Positions 43,115 to 56,005 of a stretch of 64,000 nucleotides of DNA are shown piece by piece. Positions within the stretch are counted from its first letter, which is position 1. Each line of letters opens with the position of its first letter. The translations under genes and the position numbers were made by a program. The stretch is from Ascaphus truei (taxonomy: Eukaryota > Chordata > Amphibia > Anura > Ascaphidae), in contig WSYH01000854.1 in the NCBI GenBank assembly GCA_036426205.1, positions 1-64,000 on the forward strand. Reading direction: 5' to 3'. Under the pieces are notes generated by a model. It saw nothing but the letters and a program-made list of their open reading frames with translations, did no database searches and was not told the origin of the DNA.

Positions 43115-46100
43115 TGGTGGAGTTAACCGGGGGCATCCCACATTGCAAAGGCGTAATGAAACGCGGGCAACAGCAACGAGGAAGAAAGTGAAAAATGGAG
43201 GCATTTCTAAACTCGCTTTAGTACTAACAAATGGAAAATTCTGCTATCTAATGCGGGGTTTGCAGTATTTGCAAAGGCCAGAGGAGATTCAAAAATCCTT
43301 ACAATGAGAACGTGTTATCAAAATAGACAAAAGCTCACACAACTGAAAGTTACGGCGGGACGTGAGTCTAGCAAGAAGGGCTTTTGTCCACTTACATATC
43401 GACGCTAAAAAAGCAGCCAAAAACAGGGTGCAACTTCGCCCTACAAAGCAGAGCTCCGAGTGTTGGACAGAAAATTACTCCCGAAACCCCCATGCCTAGA
43501 GTGCCCCCACAGGTCGCTAACACAGGTAAAAACGCACCTCATTATAAAGACGAACTGACTATGACGTTTGAGGCGTAACTGTCATCTCTGAGCGCACGCA
43601 GAACGCGAAGGGTGCAGCGCGCAGCTGAGGGAATCAGGTAAGGGGGGAGAAAATAGAATACAGTATATATGCTCCCTTCCTGGTGTGGGGTGTACTCACA
43701 ACAAGCTAGTATGAATTAGAGCCCCCGAAGCAAGCTAAAACTATGACACCCTAAGGCGGAGATATTATGGTTTGCACTGCTAGGGGTAACCTCGTGGTTC
43801 GGCCCAACGCGTTCTTTTGCGATTTTCCTGGTATGATATAGAGTAAGACAACCCCGTATCAACTCTAATAAACTATCACATCTGCAAGGAAGTGGCTTTC
43901 ACTAGGAAAATATGTTCCACATGGCAGTTGCGAAAGAAGTGCGGATCCGTTGAAGAGTCGACCCGGTTCCTGAGTGGGTCCCCCCGCCAACCATCCAAGA
44001 ACGGGTGGGTGAGCCCGACGTGACCACCAAAGACCCGAACAGTTGGGTCGCTTTTAGTCAATGTTACTTGACTCTGACAGACGAAGGAGATGATCACAAG
44101 GGTAATCAGTCCGATTTGAGTAAACTCCGGTTCTCGCTTCCTGCGTCTCTAGGAGGTCGGTAAGATGTTAACTGAATAGGCAATCTCCCCAAGCGGGACT
44201 TCATTGACTGGGTAAGGTCGACGGTTGGAAGTCCACACAGCACCTAGGGATGGACTGCTGGGTCCTGTTTGTTTTCCCAGTATAGGACTGTGAGCAAAAC
44301 GCCGACCCAGTGTTTTGGAAGGTATGATTCATATAATATATAGAGTGCTACAGATGCCATGACCCTTGGACTGAGGCTGTCCAGCTTTAACACTTGGAAA
44401 GCGGAACCAATGGAGTTAGTGTAAACTTTCTGTGAGGGCGTCGCATGGTTATGGTCCACTGCGGTTTTTCTACGGTTCTTTCAGATCACAGTTTGCTTTG
44501 CAGTTCAGAAAGGAAATGACGAGAGGGACTAGGACTCCCTATGGGACCTGCTGTATAAAAGGGACAACCTCCTGTGTATGGCAACCAGAAGCTGAAGGGA
44601 AAGTTTACCCATGGCACAGACGAAAAGACAAGGGTAGGGACTACAACACAGACGCGACTTTGGCGTCGTCGCACGGAGTGACCACAGCTTGTATAGAACA
44701 AAGGCTACCGATACGCGCCATAAGCAGAAATCCAAGTGATTGTCAGAACCAAACGAGTTGTTTTGACTGGAAACGTGTTCTATAGGCATCCCACACGACG
44801 TTCACTCCTCATTGGCAAGCTAGAGTATTCTCACGAGAGGTTGCACGGTTAAAAAAAAAACAGAGCTGGGTTATAAGTTCAAGTAATAAAACACGTGCCT
44901 ACAGGAGAGACTGGAGACCCTGGTGTCCCACGTGGTCGCTAGAGCAGCATTGATGCGTGAAGGCCACACTCCGGACCTTAACTGAGCATACTGGAAATGC
45001 AGATACGAAAAGAATCAATAAAATGTCCAAACCTTGGAAATCATGAAAAACGGAAGTTGATAAAAGGCCCCTAGAAGCTAAAGCGGATGATAAACGTAAC
45101 ACACTCCCCAACAACTCACACTATAAGAATGGACAACCTCAAAGCTTAGAAAGAGACTGGAGAAGAAGAGAGCCTGGCCTCTGCATCCTCACCACAAAAT
45201 CAAGTACACCCAGGGGAGAGAGGCAGAAGGAAAAGGCATGGAAGAAAAAACAACAGCAGCTGCAATCGCTAGAACCATAAAATTACAGAGATCCAAAACT
45301 CTGAAGGATGCTTTGCGACCACAAACCCGAGGGAAAGCACCAGGAAAGAGATATGAAAGGCCCCATGGAAATTGATAATTGGTCAGCTGCCTTTAGCCAG
45401 AAAGTAGATAGAAGTAGAAGGTACAGCTTTCAACGACGGGAAGGACCTGGGATCTGAGCGTGCTTGCCGCAAAAGTCAGAGAAAACACAGCGTTTACCTA
45501 GCGAAGCGAGCTGCGAAGTCGAGACTGCTGAGTGTTGGCACTAACCTACCACTGGCGACACCACTTATTTCGGCTCGGCTGATCCCACTAATTCGGGTAT
45601 ACTCAGGTGGTATTGAGGTTTGTTGTGACTGTGTTCTGCCCGAGTGCATTGCGTTCTGTCCAGGCAGGATTGAAGCATTTTGACGTTTATTCAACGCGGG
45701 GCTGGCTGCAATAGGCGCACCGGAGGATAGATAGAGAGTGAGTAAGTAATATGAAATAGATAAGATAATATATATATATTATATATATAATCTAATATCT
45801 GATTCAATGAACATAATAATATATTATTTATATATACTAGATAATATATATAACGCATTACAACTTCATGACTTTATGTCCACTCTGGTAGACACTCGAA
45901 TCAATTGCAGCCTATTAAATCCTAATGTGAATCATTAACAGATTCAGCGCCCGTTCAGCCAGTGCAATGAACATGGCATAAAGTGAGCGAAAACGCAAAG
46001 GCGGTGCTTCGTCAACCGGTGGAGGAACAGGTATGCTGCCAGGGTCCATATGGTATTTTGATCGAATAATGCAAGTGTGTCTCGCAGTACGATGGGACTC

Positions 46101-46251
46101 TATTACTGCTGCAGCAGGGGTCTAATAAGCAGAAAGAAGCCTTTAAAAGGATGTGGATGTCAGAGACGTCCTGAAACAAGAGGTTTGGTGGCACGGGATA
46201 TAGGTTTCACGTCCCTCACATGGACAATGTTTCGCTGGGCGGGAGGGATAT
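43115..46251 (+). mobile_element. Internal region of LTR element, coding decayed or noisy
   Basis: It lies between LTR A and LTR B and ends with a purine tract (GGGCGGGAGGGATAT) before LTR B. Open frames are under 120 codons and I cannot recognise gag or pol. Frequent single-base differences in the part shared with 52040-52414 suggest uncorrected sequencing errors, so the coding content may be hidden rather than absent. Confidence 0.45.
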
Positions 46252-46832
46252 TGTGATGCCGCCCACGTGACCCTCTACTAACCAAGAATGGGGCAGTTGT
46301 GGACGACTTTACAACAGCTCGCATAGAGTTAATCCTTCTGGATAGGGTTTTTCAGCTGCGAGTTGAGTCAATAAGCCTAATTAGGTACTGAGCCCTGTAA
46401 TAGATCAGGAAGTGAATTCGTAGATTCAACCCCCCCATTGTCTGCCAGAAACAAAACCTGTTTTTTGAGAGTTGACACAGAGTAGGTGAGGAGACTCTGC
46501 TGCTATTAACTGCATCGAAGAGCCACCAAGACGCCTCTGTGGAGATAACTGGAAAAGGGGACTGCTGCAGGTACGACTGAGGTTAAAGTGGGTAAAAGAG
46601 TCAGTTTCTCCCACGATTGTTATGGAGACTAAGCAAGTAATTAGTCAGTAACTCCTGTGGGAGTTAATATTTTGTTTTCTCACTGTATTTTGGTGTTATG
46701 AGTTACCCCTGTACCACTGTACCTGCATTGTAACCTGTAAATAAACCCCTGCTTAGAAAGTACAGTGTATTCCCTGCCTTTGATCTGGACAAAACGACTC
46801 GCCGCGCTGCGACCGTACTGTGCGACGTCACA
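46252..46832 (+). repeat. LTR B
   Basis: TGTGATGCCG...GACGTCACA, with AATAAA at 46740-46745. Both its internal and outer flanks match those of LTR C, so B and C are probably the same locus assembled twice. Confidence 0.65.
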
Positions 46833-46970
46833 ATATATATAATATATATATATATATATAATATATATATATTATATTCAATTTATTATAACAGTATAGA
46901 TATAATTATTATAATATATCTATACATGTTAGAGCTGATCTCAGTACCGTGATGTTAGCCGAGCCTTCAA

Positions 46971-47118
46971 TAATCAAAAAATAAATAGATGATACAGTCT
47001 GTGGGCAATTGTCAAATCGGCCCCAGGAAAGAAGAGATCAATGTATCTCGAACGCTCGCACAAATACAAGCATTCGTTAGCCACAGAAATGGTATCAATC
47101 TATTTATTTTTTGATTTA
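46971..47118 (+). ncRNA. Hammerhead-like hairpin of a third PLE family
   Basis: Outer inverted arms (AATCAAAAAATAAATAGAT at 46974-46992 and its complement near 47099-47115; TCTGTGG with CCACAGA) enclose GGAAAGAAGAGAT, loop, ATCTCGAAC. GAGAT/ATCTC (47034-47049) would be stem II before a GAAA-like box. Sequence noise here blurs the core. The same stretch is replaced by N in the second copy. Confidence 0.4.
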
Positions 47119-47318
47119 TATATTGGTTATGTGCCAGTTATGGTTTATTAGCTAATACATGACTTTTTGTTGTACTCCTATGCTGTCTGTCCTCTCCTTG
47201 CTGCCATTGGTATCTTGGGATCCGGTCGATTTACTCGGTAAGGCACTTATCCTATACATTACTGATAGGGACAAGCACCTATTTCCCAGTTGTATTTGTT
47301 GGGTGACCCATCTGTTAT

Positions 47319-47402
47319 TATATATATATATATTTATATATTATATATATTATATAATATATATATATATATAGTATATAATATATATATATAATATATA
47401 TA
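47319..47402. repeat. (TA)n microsatellite
   Basis: AT dinucleotide tract, one of several in the area (45766-45860, 46833-46900, 52039-52050, 52932-53024). Confidence 0.9.
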
Positions 47403-49029
47403 ATTGAAACAGTGACACAGTGTGTAATAAAAGTGTAATGCAGGTGTAACACTTGCTGTACACCAGTTTCCCCTGGACAAAAATCCCCAAACATTTAAAA
47501 GAGATTAGTTTCCTCAGTTTTAAAGTCCATAGGGCAAGCAGGGTGGAGAAAGAAAATATATAAGTAAATATGTGTTTATATACTTACTGAGACCACAGAG
47601 AAACTCAAGGCATGATTGAACATGTAGATTTCAGGGAAGTAGCGCTCGTAGGAGGAGGCTCTTCTCTCTCTCCTCCACTTACAGACCCCCCCCGTATCTT
47701 TATAACAAGGCTCCTTTTTTGGTTAGTGCCAGACAACCCACTCTTTCCCCAGATAGAAGGCATAGGTCCAAAAATAAGAAATAGGATACTAGTGCAATTT
47801 AACTTTACAGTTTTACATAAGTAGAGATAGCGGCCTAAAAACACACTATAAATTTTGGCATAATATACCAAGAGTGAGCATGTCTAGAAGTATGTTTGAG
47901 TAAAGTGTAGGTCAATGGTTGGTCCCGACCCGAACTTTCTGTGCGGTGCTATCGAACCTTTAGGAAGGTGAACTGTTGGATCCACTATTACAATAGTTCT
48001 ACCCTTAGTCCAGTATGCGAAGTCCCGAGAGAACAGGTAATTAAAACCATTGGCCCTGTGGCATTCTTGTTTATCCCAACTGCCGGCATTTCCTGTCTTG
48101 GTCATGGAAATTTAACGATGCTCAGGCTTCTACATCTGGTGCTCAAGATTCACTAGCAATAACCAAGATTAAATAAACACTAGCTTTTAGTCCGCTTGCA
48201 GATGCCACACAGAATAGTGCTAAAACGAAGAATGATTTTCCATGAGGACTAGCAATATATGCAAAAAAGCTTGGCACCCTCTTTTTATGCAGATTGACAT
48301 TTGAATACATGCTAGCAGTCATCTAATGCCTTTTCCTGCTTCCAGGTAGTTGCCTATTGGCTACCATAGCAAGTGAACTCACTAGCCCACCATGGGTACC
48401 ATTAAGGATAAACACAGCTATTCAGGGAAACCCGCATACCCCTCCCTCTACGTTGCCACTACCAAACCGTTGCTTTACAAAACTCATTAATATTTCGAGC
48501 CTGACTAACTGCACACTTTATTACCAAAGGGTATTGCCAGTGCATTGGCAACTACTATAAGAGGTAAAGCATTTCCATCCTTACACTGTGTTACTATCCT
48601 AATTGGCTAACAAGTCGTTACTCAACCTCCCCCACCTCCCCCAAATTGCGGACAACACCCCCTCAGGAACCCCAATGCACACACACCCCTTCCCATCCCC
48701 CACAACCCCCCGCCTCCTCACCCCCTCCCCTCACCCTCTTAATTCCCCCATTATCCCCTTCCCCCACCTAATAGCATCCTACTCTTGCTTTACCATATTC
48801 TCGCAACCTCCCACACCTTACCAAATTATCTACCTCCACTTAGCTCTAACCCCCCTACCCCACCCCTTCTATTCCTTTCTTTTGTGTCCACTAGCCACTT
48901 AACCCACTCTATTTTCCAGTTATGTCTACACCTGGTCACCTCTTCACAAGTATTGTATTTGCATCATTGTGAGTCTCAGACGTTATAAAAATGGAAAGAG
49001 GACAATTGTATATACGGGTACTTCCCCCC

Positions 49030-50390
49030 CCCCCCCCCAATCGCGGCAGATATGATGTGGGTATGGCCAATGGAACCACTAACAGTTCTGTTACCCATTA
49101 GGTTGTGTACGCATTAAACCTGTTGGCTCGCAGGAGGCTGAGCTTCCGCACACGGGGACCTGGGGCAATTATACTAGAGGGTAACCATTTACTCAATTCA
49201 ATCAAAGCTGCCTCCACCGGCGTATGGCTCACCACCAGAGGGGGAGTGCGTTTCCTCGCAGGAACAATCAATACATAACAACGTACGATTGTGAGGGATA
49301 ATAACCTAAGGACTTTACTAACTGCAAACACATATTCAACTAACAATCAACAATATACACCGTTCCCTCTCGAGAGGAGACACATTTACTGGGGCGCAGC
49401 GATGAGCTCCCCCAACACAGCGATGTGATACACCATTCAGTCCCACCGGTCCCACCTTGAGAAATCCGACCAGTGCCGCACGAGCACTGTCTATGGGAGA
49501 CACGTGATGAGTAGCTGTTAGCAGTCACAGTTTACACTACGAAGGGGCCCGTTGGTGGCGACTTATGACTGTATGGTACCTGCACGAGCCACTTCCGGAA
49601 TACGGACAGGCAATGAAGCGAAAGGGCAATCGCAAGAGGTCCAGAAAGGCTGTGACTAAGATCCGCTATCAATCAACCCACAACTCCCTTCTGTATCGCA
49701 TACCGCCAGGGCGGGTCTCCCTCTTGGAATAGTCTCTGTGGAACCACCCAACGTGGGTCCCGAACCGCTTCACCGAACCAAAGCTCCCGTCTGTAGTCCC
49801 TATCTAATCATCCTACCGTTGAAGGGTTCCTCGTCTACGGGACCCCTGTCCCTACCAGCTAAAAGACAGATGCGCTATAATTACCTAAGTCCCATCCTAC
49901 AGCACAGCACCTTAATGGCCTTAGGGGAAGCTCTAGGGTGCTTACAGGGGTTACAGCCTGCCCCACTCCCCTACTCCATTCCCAGGCCTCGTGACTAGTT
50001 CTAAACTAATCCCACGTGCCTGCAGCAACCAGCTGTTGACCCAACTGGAATTGTCGTGCTTAGCAATTTATATGCTTACACAACACTGTGTGCGCCTGTC
50101 ATTGATCTACAACACTCACCAGCCGTTGACTCTGCAGGCAGCACTTACACCTGGGACAAGCGTCCCTATCTTGGGCTCCTCCCAGCAACGTTACCACCAC
50201 TACAACCCTAGTGGGGAGTTGGGACCCTACCTGGGTGTGGGTACCGTATTGGGGCAAGGAGCTGCCCGACTCCCCAATCCCGCACCCCTTTCCTCCTCGA
50301 ACAGCTCACCTGACTCCCAACTTGCAAACCCTAGTGTACAGGTGGTCCCTTTAACCTAGGGCACGTTTCCCTGGGCAACCTCACTATCAT
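49030..50390. other. Block present only in the first copy
   Basis: It is inserted relative to the second copy between GGGTA.TTCCCCC and TCATG...GGTATTTAGCTACC. Base composition and words resemble LTR sequence (for example ACCACCAGAGGGGGAGTG), but I see no ends that I can trust. The 122-codon and shorter frames have no recognised domain. Confidence 0.35.
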
Positions 50391-50391
50391 G

Positions 50392-50889
50392 CCGCGGTAT
50401 TTAGCTACCTCGCCCAGGCCTTCTCTTGGGGGTGCTGGCTCGTTAAGCAGGAGTTCCTGAACTCACTGTACCCTACCTCTTCGCGCCTTGCTTCCGGTCT
50501 CCTGAACTGCCCAACGTGCTGCGAACTGACAAAAAACCCTGTCTGCACACAACATTGTTCCTGAAACTCCTCCCTGCAGCATGAGAATCTCGCCAGCTCT
50601 ATTGGAGCTTCAATGCTGCCTCGTATGCCAGGGTGAAAGTGCATTCCCGAGGCGCTGGGAATTTAGTAGTTGCTTGATACGAGTCTCAGTTTCCTCAAAG
50701 GACCCGCCCCCGCTGAGTGACGATCTTGATACTAGCGCATGGGCGAAGACTACGCTAAGCACAACCAAGAGGGCGGTGCGCCCGCCTGGAGCAGTGGCCG
50801 TCCCCTTCCCCCATCTCGCAACCAGCGGGTAAGGCAGAGGCAAAATGGAAGATCAGGGGAACCCGGGGGAGTTGACCCCCTTTCTTACA
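50392..50889 (-). repeat. LTR end, first copy
   Basis: It ends CTTACA followed by CTCCCCCCCTGGTGAAAC, the same junction as LTR/polypurine tract at 28675 and 55292. The sequence matches 54868-55292. The left limit of the LTR is not determined. Confidence 0.5.
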
Positions 50890-52035
50890 ACTCCCCCCCT
50901 GGTGAAACCATACCAACGTCCCCTCTTGAGAACAGTCATCACCATTATCAGGAAAGTTAACATAAAAATGCATTGGCAATAAACGGTTTACCACGGAACC
51001 CTGATTTACGGAACAGTCATGGATACCCCCCCAATGCATAGCACGACACATAATAACCCAGGCCGCTGAGTGTTAGCTTTGCCTTGCTAAGACCCATTTG
51101 GGTGTGTTGCCCCACTATGATCATGGGGTGGTACCGTTCACTTTTTGCCGCCGTGAGCCTCCCTGGTGAATCTCTTGGAGAGCACACTGCTGGGTGACAG
51201 TCACCGGGTTCTGTACTGTTTCCTTCCCCCCTGGTGGGAAGAAGAGTACAGCCTAAGTCTCTGCCGTCCAGACCTTTACCCACGCGGCCATCCATGGCAT
51301 GATGCAGTCGGCGAGGATTACCTTTGGATGACTTTCTTTTCCGCGCGTCACATCCACATGGTGTGACGTACCCCGCGCTCTTCTGGGGGCTCCAAGCGAG
51401 CGGACATTTTCGCTAAAACCCTCTTACACAGTCTCTTGTCCCTACATACGGCGAGGACGACTCCGACTAGGAAGCGTGACAATGGGCCATGTTTCTCTAT
51501 TCAGCCAAAGTCTCTGTTTCACACTGGCAGGGTTGCTTAACGTGCAGACTACCTTACCCACTGCGCGTGTGGATTACGGTGGCCAACTTCCCTCCGGGGA
51601 CAGCTCGCCCAGTTTCCACCAGGAGCTACGGCTGTCCTGGGAGCGTGGGATCCCCGTACTGGACCATTTGGGTAGGAGCGCACCAGGGCCCTCACACTCT
51701 GTCAGTTATGAATGACACAAGCCTGTCCATGCTTACTGTTTCTGCTCAGACATGAACTTTAGTTGGGGGGCATTTTTCACGGCCAACCCGCCCCCCCCTC
51801 CACTGGAGCCTGTGGGGTAGGAGATCTTCCTCACCACTCCGCTGGCTTGCGATGTGGTTTCTCTTTCATTGGAACACGTGCAGTAGTGGGGGTTCCGTCG
51901 CACCAACTGACAGCTTACCTTTTTAAGCAGGACAACCTCGCAGGAGCGATGCAGAAGGAGCCATTCGCCCTTGGGTGTACCAGACTTAAAAGGAGCTAAA
52001 AAAAGAAAACAAAAAAAAAAAAAAAAAGAAAAAAA
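50890..52035. other. Interior of minus-strand LTR element, then A-rich junction
   Basis: The first ~100 bp match 55293-55395. The rest (51000-51990) has no counterpart in the second copy and no readable domain. An A-rich run at 52002-52035 precedes the start of the second copy and may mark a contig junction. Confidence 0.4.
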
Positions 52036-52414
52036 CTATATATATATATACTGCATTACAATTCATGAATTTATGCCATCTGGTAGACACGCGAAGCATT
52101 GCAGCCTATTAAATCCTAATCATTATCATTTAACAGATCAGCCGCCCGTCAGCCAGGCATGAACCATGGCTGGGAAGGCAAACGCAACGGGGCTTGTCAG
52201 AGGTGAGGACAGGTATCTGCCAGGTACATACTGGGTATTTGCTCGAATAAAGTGTGTCGCAGCAGTACGCTGGACTCTATTACTGCTCAGCAGGAGGTCT
52301 AATATGAAGAAAACCTTTAAGAAGAGGTGGATGTCAGACGTCTGACAAAGAGGTTGGTGCACGGGATAGTGCACGGGCCGCTCACAGGACAATGTTTCGC
52401 TGGGGGGAGGGATA

Positions 52415-52929
52415 TGTGATGCCGCCACTGCCCTCTAAGAGCAAGAATGGGGCAGTTGTGGGACTTTACAGCTCTCATAGAGTTAATCCTTCTGGATAGG
52501 TCTTTTCAGCTGCGAGTTAATAAGCTAATTAGTCTAGCCTGTATAGTCAGGAAGTGATTCAGAGATTCAACCCCCCCAATGCTGCCAGAAAACACACTGT
52601 TGAGAGTGACACAGAGAGGGTGAGAGACTCTGCTGCTATACTGATCTGAAGGCACACACAGACAGCCCTGTGAGAGACTGAAAGGGGACCTGCTGCAGGT
52701 ACACTGGGTAAAGTGGGGAAAGAGTTTAGTTCTCCCACGATTAGTTAGGGACTAAGCAGTATTAGTCAGTACTCCTGGATGGAGTTAGATATTTTGTTTC
52801 TGTTTTGTGTTATGAGTTAACCCTGTACCCTGTACCTGCATTGTACCTGTAAATAAACCCCTGCTTAGAAAGTACAGTGTTTCCTGCCTTTGATCTGGAC
52901 AAAAGATCCGACGCTGGGACTGAGACGTC

Positions 52930-52932
<3 letters not shown>
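52415..52932 (+). repeat. LTR C
   Basis: 518 bp, TGTGATGCCG...GACGTCACA, AATAAA at 52852-52857. It is preceded by a purine tract (GGGGGGAGGGATA), so it is a 3' LTR. It is the cleanest of the three copies. Confidence 0.75.
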
Positions 52933-52976
<44 letters not shown>

Positions 52977-52990
52977 CAATTATATATACA

Positions 52991-53029
<39 letters not shown>

Positions 53030-53084
53030 GAGGTATCAGTACCGTGTTAGCCGAGCTTCAATAATCAAAAAATAAATAGATGAT

Positions 53085-53494
53085 NNNNNNNNNNNNNNNN
53101 NNNNNNNNNNNNNNNNNNNNNNNNNNNNNNNNNNNNNNNNNNNNNNNNNNNNNNNNNNNNNNNNNNNNNNNNNNNNNNNNNNNNNNNNNNNNNNNNNNNN
53201 NNNNNNNNNNNNNNNNNNNNNNNNNNNNNNNNNNNNNNNNNNNNNNNNNNNNNNNNNNNNNNNNNNNNNNNNNNNNNNNNNNNNNNNNNNNNNNNNNNNN
53301 NNNNNNNNNNNNNNNNNNNNNNNNNNNNNNNNNNNNNNNNNNNNNNNNNNNNNNNNNNNNNNNNNNNNNNNNNNNNNNNNNNNNNNNNNNNNNNNNNNNN
53401 NNNNNNNNNNNNNNNNNNNNNNNNNNNNNNNNNNNNNNNNNNNNNNNNNNNNNNNNNNNNNNNNNNNNNNNNNNNNNNNNNNNNNNNNNNNNNN
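53085..53494. other. Assembly gap (410 N)
   Basis: Flanks match 46995 and ~47418 of the first copy, so the missing sequence is approximately represented there (~420 bp). Frames across it are meaningless. Confidence 0.99.
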
Positions 53495-54867
53495 CAGTGA
53501 TGATAATAAACAGTGTAATGAAGGTGTAACCTGTGCTGTCACACCAGTTTCCCTGGACAAAATCCCAAACATTTAAAAAGAGATTAGTTCCTCAGTTTAA
53601 AGTCCATAGGCGCAAGCAGGGTGGAGAGAAGATAAATAATATATAGTATAATATTGTTATATATTACTGAGACCAAAGAAAAACTCAAGGCATGCACTGA
53701 CATGTTAATTTCATGTTAATATGGCTCTTATGGGGTCTTCTTCTTTCATAAAAGCTCCATGGCATCTTTTTTGTTAGTGCCAGACACCACTCTTTCCCCA
53801 GATAAGATCATAGGTCCAAAAATTAAGAAATAGATATAGTGCAATTTAATTTACAGTATGTAACAAAAGTAGAAGATAGCGGCCTAAAAAGCACACTAAA
53901 TTTTGGCATAATATACTCACATTTATGAAATGTGTATGGTGAGGTGTCTCCCGAAGTGCTGGTTCTGATGTAAAGTAACTGGGTCAACATTCTCGTGGGG
54001 TCCCGACCGCTCTCTGCCAACTTTCTTTCCTGATGCTGGTATGGAACAAATTTAGCCGACGTGCTCGCTTTTCGTGGATCTCACTAATTTATAACAATAG
54101 TATACTATATTTATCCCCTTCAGATCCCAGTATGCACGAAATGATTTCCAACTGAGGAACTAAGCAGATATTATTGCTGAAGAAAAGAATTGGACCTCTT
54201 GTAGGCGATTCTAGTTTTTATATCCCCATAGCAGTGCCATTTTCCTTTTTTTCCCATGGTTCCCAGGTAGGTGTCTGGCTACATCTGTAGCCAAGATACC
54301 ACTAGCCAACCTAAATGTACATTAAATAAACCACAGCTTTTAGGGCAACGCATTGCTAGTTGGCCACTACAGTAAGTGCTACAAAGAATTAATATTTTCT
54401 GAGCACTAGACTAACTGCACCCCTTTTATACCAAAGGCATTGCTTAGCATATAGATGTAGTCAGTCATCTCTCACTGGTGCTTACTATCCTATTTGGCTA
54501 ACAAAGTGTTAACTCACCCCCCCCCTGCCTACCCTAAGGGGACAAACCACTGACTACATGTGCACACCTCCATCACCCCCCTCCACTTCCACTACCCACA
54601 CCTCACAACCCCTCATATAAATTCCTTATAGCCCTATTAGCCAAAGCTGGCTAATTGGGCTGTAGGCCATTGGACAAATATAAATAAAACATTAGGCTTA
54701 AAAACATTATTTTAGTATGTATCAAGTAGCCATTAACCCCTCTATTTCCAGTGATGCTACCTGGTCCCTCTCAAGTATTGTATTTGCATATTGATTCTTC
54801 GAGTTAGTTAGAAAATTGGAAAAGGGACAATTGTATATAACGGGTATTCCCCCTCTCATGGGGTATT
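53495..54867. other. Second-copy flank, no gene seen
   Basis: Collinear with 47420-49028 of the first copy. AT-rich, with a C-rich stretch near 54510-54615. Confidence 0.5.
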
Positions 54868-55292
54868 TAGCTACCTCGGGCCCTGGGGGTGCTGGCCTAG
54901 TACAGGGAGTTCCTGACTCCTGTACCCTACCTCTTTCCCTGGGCTGCTCCGGTCTCTGACTGCCCAACGTGCTGCAACTGACAAAAACCCTGTCTGCACA
55001 CAACATTGTTGCAACTCTGCAGCATGAGAATCTGCCAGCTCTATTGGCTTCAATGCTGCCTGTGACCAGGGTGAAAGTGCATTCCCCAGAGGCTGCTGGG
55101 AATTGTAGTTCTTGATACAGCTCTTTCCTATGGGTACCGCGTGCGCGATCTTTACTGCGCATGGGCGAAGCTCGCGCTACAACCAAGAGGGCGGTGCCCG
55201 CCGGGAGCAGTTGCCGTCCCCTTCCCCCACTGCCACAGGGGTAAGGCAGAGGGCAAAGGAAGATCAGGGGAACCGGGGGTGACCCCCTTACA
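54868..55292 (-). repeat. LTR end, second copy
   Basis: It ends CTTACA before the polypurine complement CTCTCCCCCTGG (55293-). It is collinear with 50392-50889. The element interior stops near 55395, where a G-rich/minisatellite junction begins. Confidence 0.5.
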
Positions 55293-55518
55293 CTCTCCCC
55301 CTGGTGAAAATACCAACGTCCCCGCTTGGAGAACAGCATCACATTACAGAAAGTTACACAATAAAAATGCATTGCATAAACGGTACAACGTAACATATTG
55401 GGGGGGGCACAGAGAGACCAGGGGGGGAGGGCAGAGAGAGACCGGGGGGAGGGAAGAGAGAGACCAAGGGGGGGAGGGCAGAGGGAGACAGGGGGGGGGA
55501 AAGACAGGGGGCAGAGAG

Positions 55519-56005
55519 TCCCTCTCACATCTCCCCCAGTCCCTCTCACATCTCCCCCAGTCCCTCTCACATCTCCCCCAGCCCCTCTCACATCTCCCCC
55601 AGTCCCTCTCACATCTCCTTCAGTCCCTTTCACATCTCCCCCAGTCCCTCTCACATCTCCCCCAGTCCCTCTCACACCTCCCCCAGTCCCTCTCACACCT
55701 CCCCCAGCCTCTCTCACACCTCCCCCAGTCCCTCTCACACCATCCCCAGTCCCTCTCACACCTCCCCTAGCCCCTCTCACACCTTCCCCAGCCCCTCTCA
55801 CACCTCCCCCAGTCCCTCTCACACCATCCCCAGTCCCTCTCACACCTCCCTCAGCCTCTCTCACACCTCCCCCAGTCCCTCTCACATCTCCCCCAGCCCC
55901 TCTCACACCTCCCCCAGCCCCTCTCACACCTCCCCCAGCCCCTCTCACACCTCCCCCAGTCCTTCTCACATCTCCCCCAGCCACTCTCAAACCTCCATCA
56001 TATCT
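55519..56005. repeat. 21-bp minisatellite
   Basis: About 23 copies of CCCTCTCACAYCTCCCCCAGT. Because 21 is a multiple of three, all frames stay open on both strands (up to 451 codons of Gly-Val-Arg-Gly-type repeats). It is preceded by a G-rich AGAGAGACC repeat (55400-55515). Confidence 0.95.

Larger units (their letters stand above)
45850..50990 (+). other. Noisy duplicate of 52040-55400
   Basis: Collinear words run through both copies: GCAGCCTATTAAATCCTAAT, LTR B/C, CAGTACCGTG.TTAGCCGAGC, CACCAGTTTCC, AAGTCCATAG and CCCAACGTGCTG. This copy has dense 1-bp insertions. A ~1.35-kb block (49030-50390) is present here only. Best explained as two unmerged assemblies of one region or two haplotypes. 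Confidence 0.8.

Noticed and set aside
46205..46235. GTTTCGC near the purine tract as a hammerhead GAAA box
   Set aside because: No core heptamer or stem II on the minus strand; it is conserved as the 3' end of an LTR element interior.
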